NCBI GenBank assembly: GCA_026414245.1
Contig: JAOAJJ010000079.1
Location: forward strand, 1-5,867
Direction of reading: 5' to 3'
Source of the DNA: Candidatus Bathyarchaeota archaeon
GTDB taxonomy: Archaea; Thermoproteota; Bathyarchaeia; Bathyarchaeales; DTEX01
DNA: 5,867 bases
Each line of letters starts with the position of its first letter. Position 1 is the stretch's first letter. Position numbers and translations under genes: made by a program. Shown piece by piece: positions 5,641 to 5,867 of the stretch. The notes below the pieces were generated by a model. The model made no database searches and was not told the DNA's origin. It saw nothing but the letters and a program-made list of their open reading frames with translations.

Positions 5641-5867
5641 TTGCCGATAATATCTTTAACAGTCGGCCCTTTATATACGAACTGCTACATAGTTTTCTGT
5701 GAAAGGACTCTGGAAGCGCTCATAATAGATCCGGGCTTCGTCGGGGATGATTGGCATCAAGTTCTCAGCGAAGTCAGAGGAAATAGGTTACACGCTAAAT
5801 ACATAGTTAACACTCATGGACATGCTGATCACATAAGCGGCAACTTTAAGATTAAGGAGACTACGGG
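5641..5867 (+). CDS. Metallo-beta-lactamase-fold hydrolase (glyoxalase II-like), N-terminal part
   Basis: Seventy-five codons are visible before the window ends. The opening VGPLYTNCYIVF (8-19) and LIIDPGF (27-33) are the first strands of the MBL fold. THGHADH (58-64) is the HxHxDH metal-binding motif, giving metal ligands H59, H61, D63 and H64. The GPL-TNCY opening is typical of the glyoxalase II-like branch (hydroxyacylglutathione-hydrolase family). Archaea mostly lack glutathione, so the real substrate is unknown and is probably another thioester or an unrelated ester. The start is TTG at 5641-5643 with GGGGGC upstream and a stop codon immediately before. It is transcribed away from tfs. 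The second half of the catalytic site is beyond the window, so neither full length nor activity can be judged. Confidence 0.88.
   Translation, partial: MPIISLTVGPLYTNCYIVFCERTLEALIIDPGFVGDDWHQVLSEVRGNRLHAKYIVNTHGHADHISGNFKIKETT

Overview
The window reads as chromosomal DNA of an archaeon. The core genes are archaeal: a sliding clamp (PCNA), a two-subunit primase (PriL and PriS), a GINS51 subunit and the RNA-polymerase cleavage factor TFS. The promoters are BRE/TATA-like, ribosome binding sites of the GGAGGT type precede several starts, and TTG and GTG starts occur beside ATG. A TACK-type lineage (for example Bathyarchaeia-like) would fit, but that is inference from general protein flavour and not proven by the sequence.

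Layout: all complete genes lie on the minus strand, so they are transcribed from right to left. At the right edge a metallo-beta-lactamase-fold hydrolase (5641 to the end, plus strand, cut by the window) diverges from tfs (5161-5508 or 5523). Left of tfs, after about 90 bases holding a clear BRE/TATA element, is a class I SAM-dependent methyltransferase (4485-5069). A 257-base spacer (4228-4484) follows. It contains a promoter candidate, one pair of short direct repeats and a 12-base perfect palindrome, and I see no gene in it. Then comes a compact four-gene run, pcn (3472-4227), priL (2370-3479), priS (1116-2360) and gins51 (572-1123), with junctions of 8 bases overlap, 9 bases gap and 8 bases overlap. 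After an 81-base gap, the beta subunit of a class I fumarate hydratase (490 to 2) runs off the left edge.

How the genes work together: PriS and PriL form the heterodimeric primase that lays down primers, PCNA is the clamp that holds polymerase, ligase and FEN1 on DNA, and GINS51 is part of the GINS core of the CMG-type replicative helicase. Making them from one transcript would supply priming, processivity and helicase components together. TFS serves transcription by rescuing backtracked RNA polymerase. The methyltransferase, the MBL hydrolase and the fumarase subunit have no evident replication role and are probably neighbours only.

I found no tRNA, rRNA, CRISPR array, insertion sequence or phage-like gene. 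No obvious undescribed system is present. The points most worth a second look are the extra cysteine pairs in PriS, the matched 8-base overlaps in the replication operon, the repeats and palindrome upstream of pcn, and the fumarase beta gene that has no alpha subunit upstream of it.
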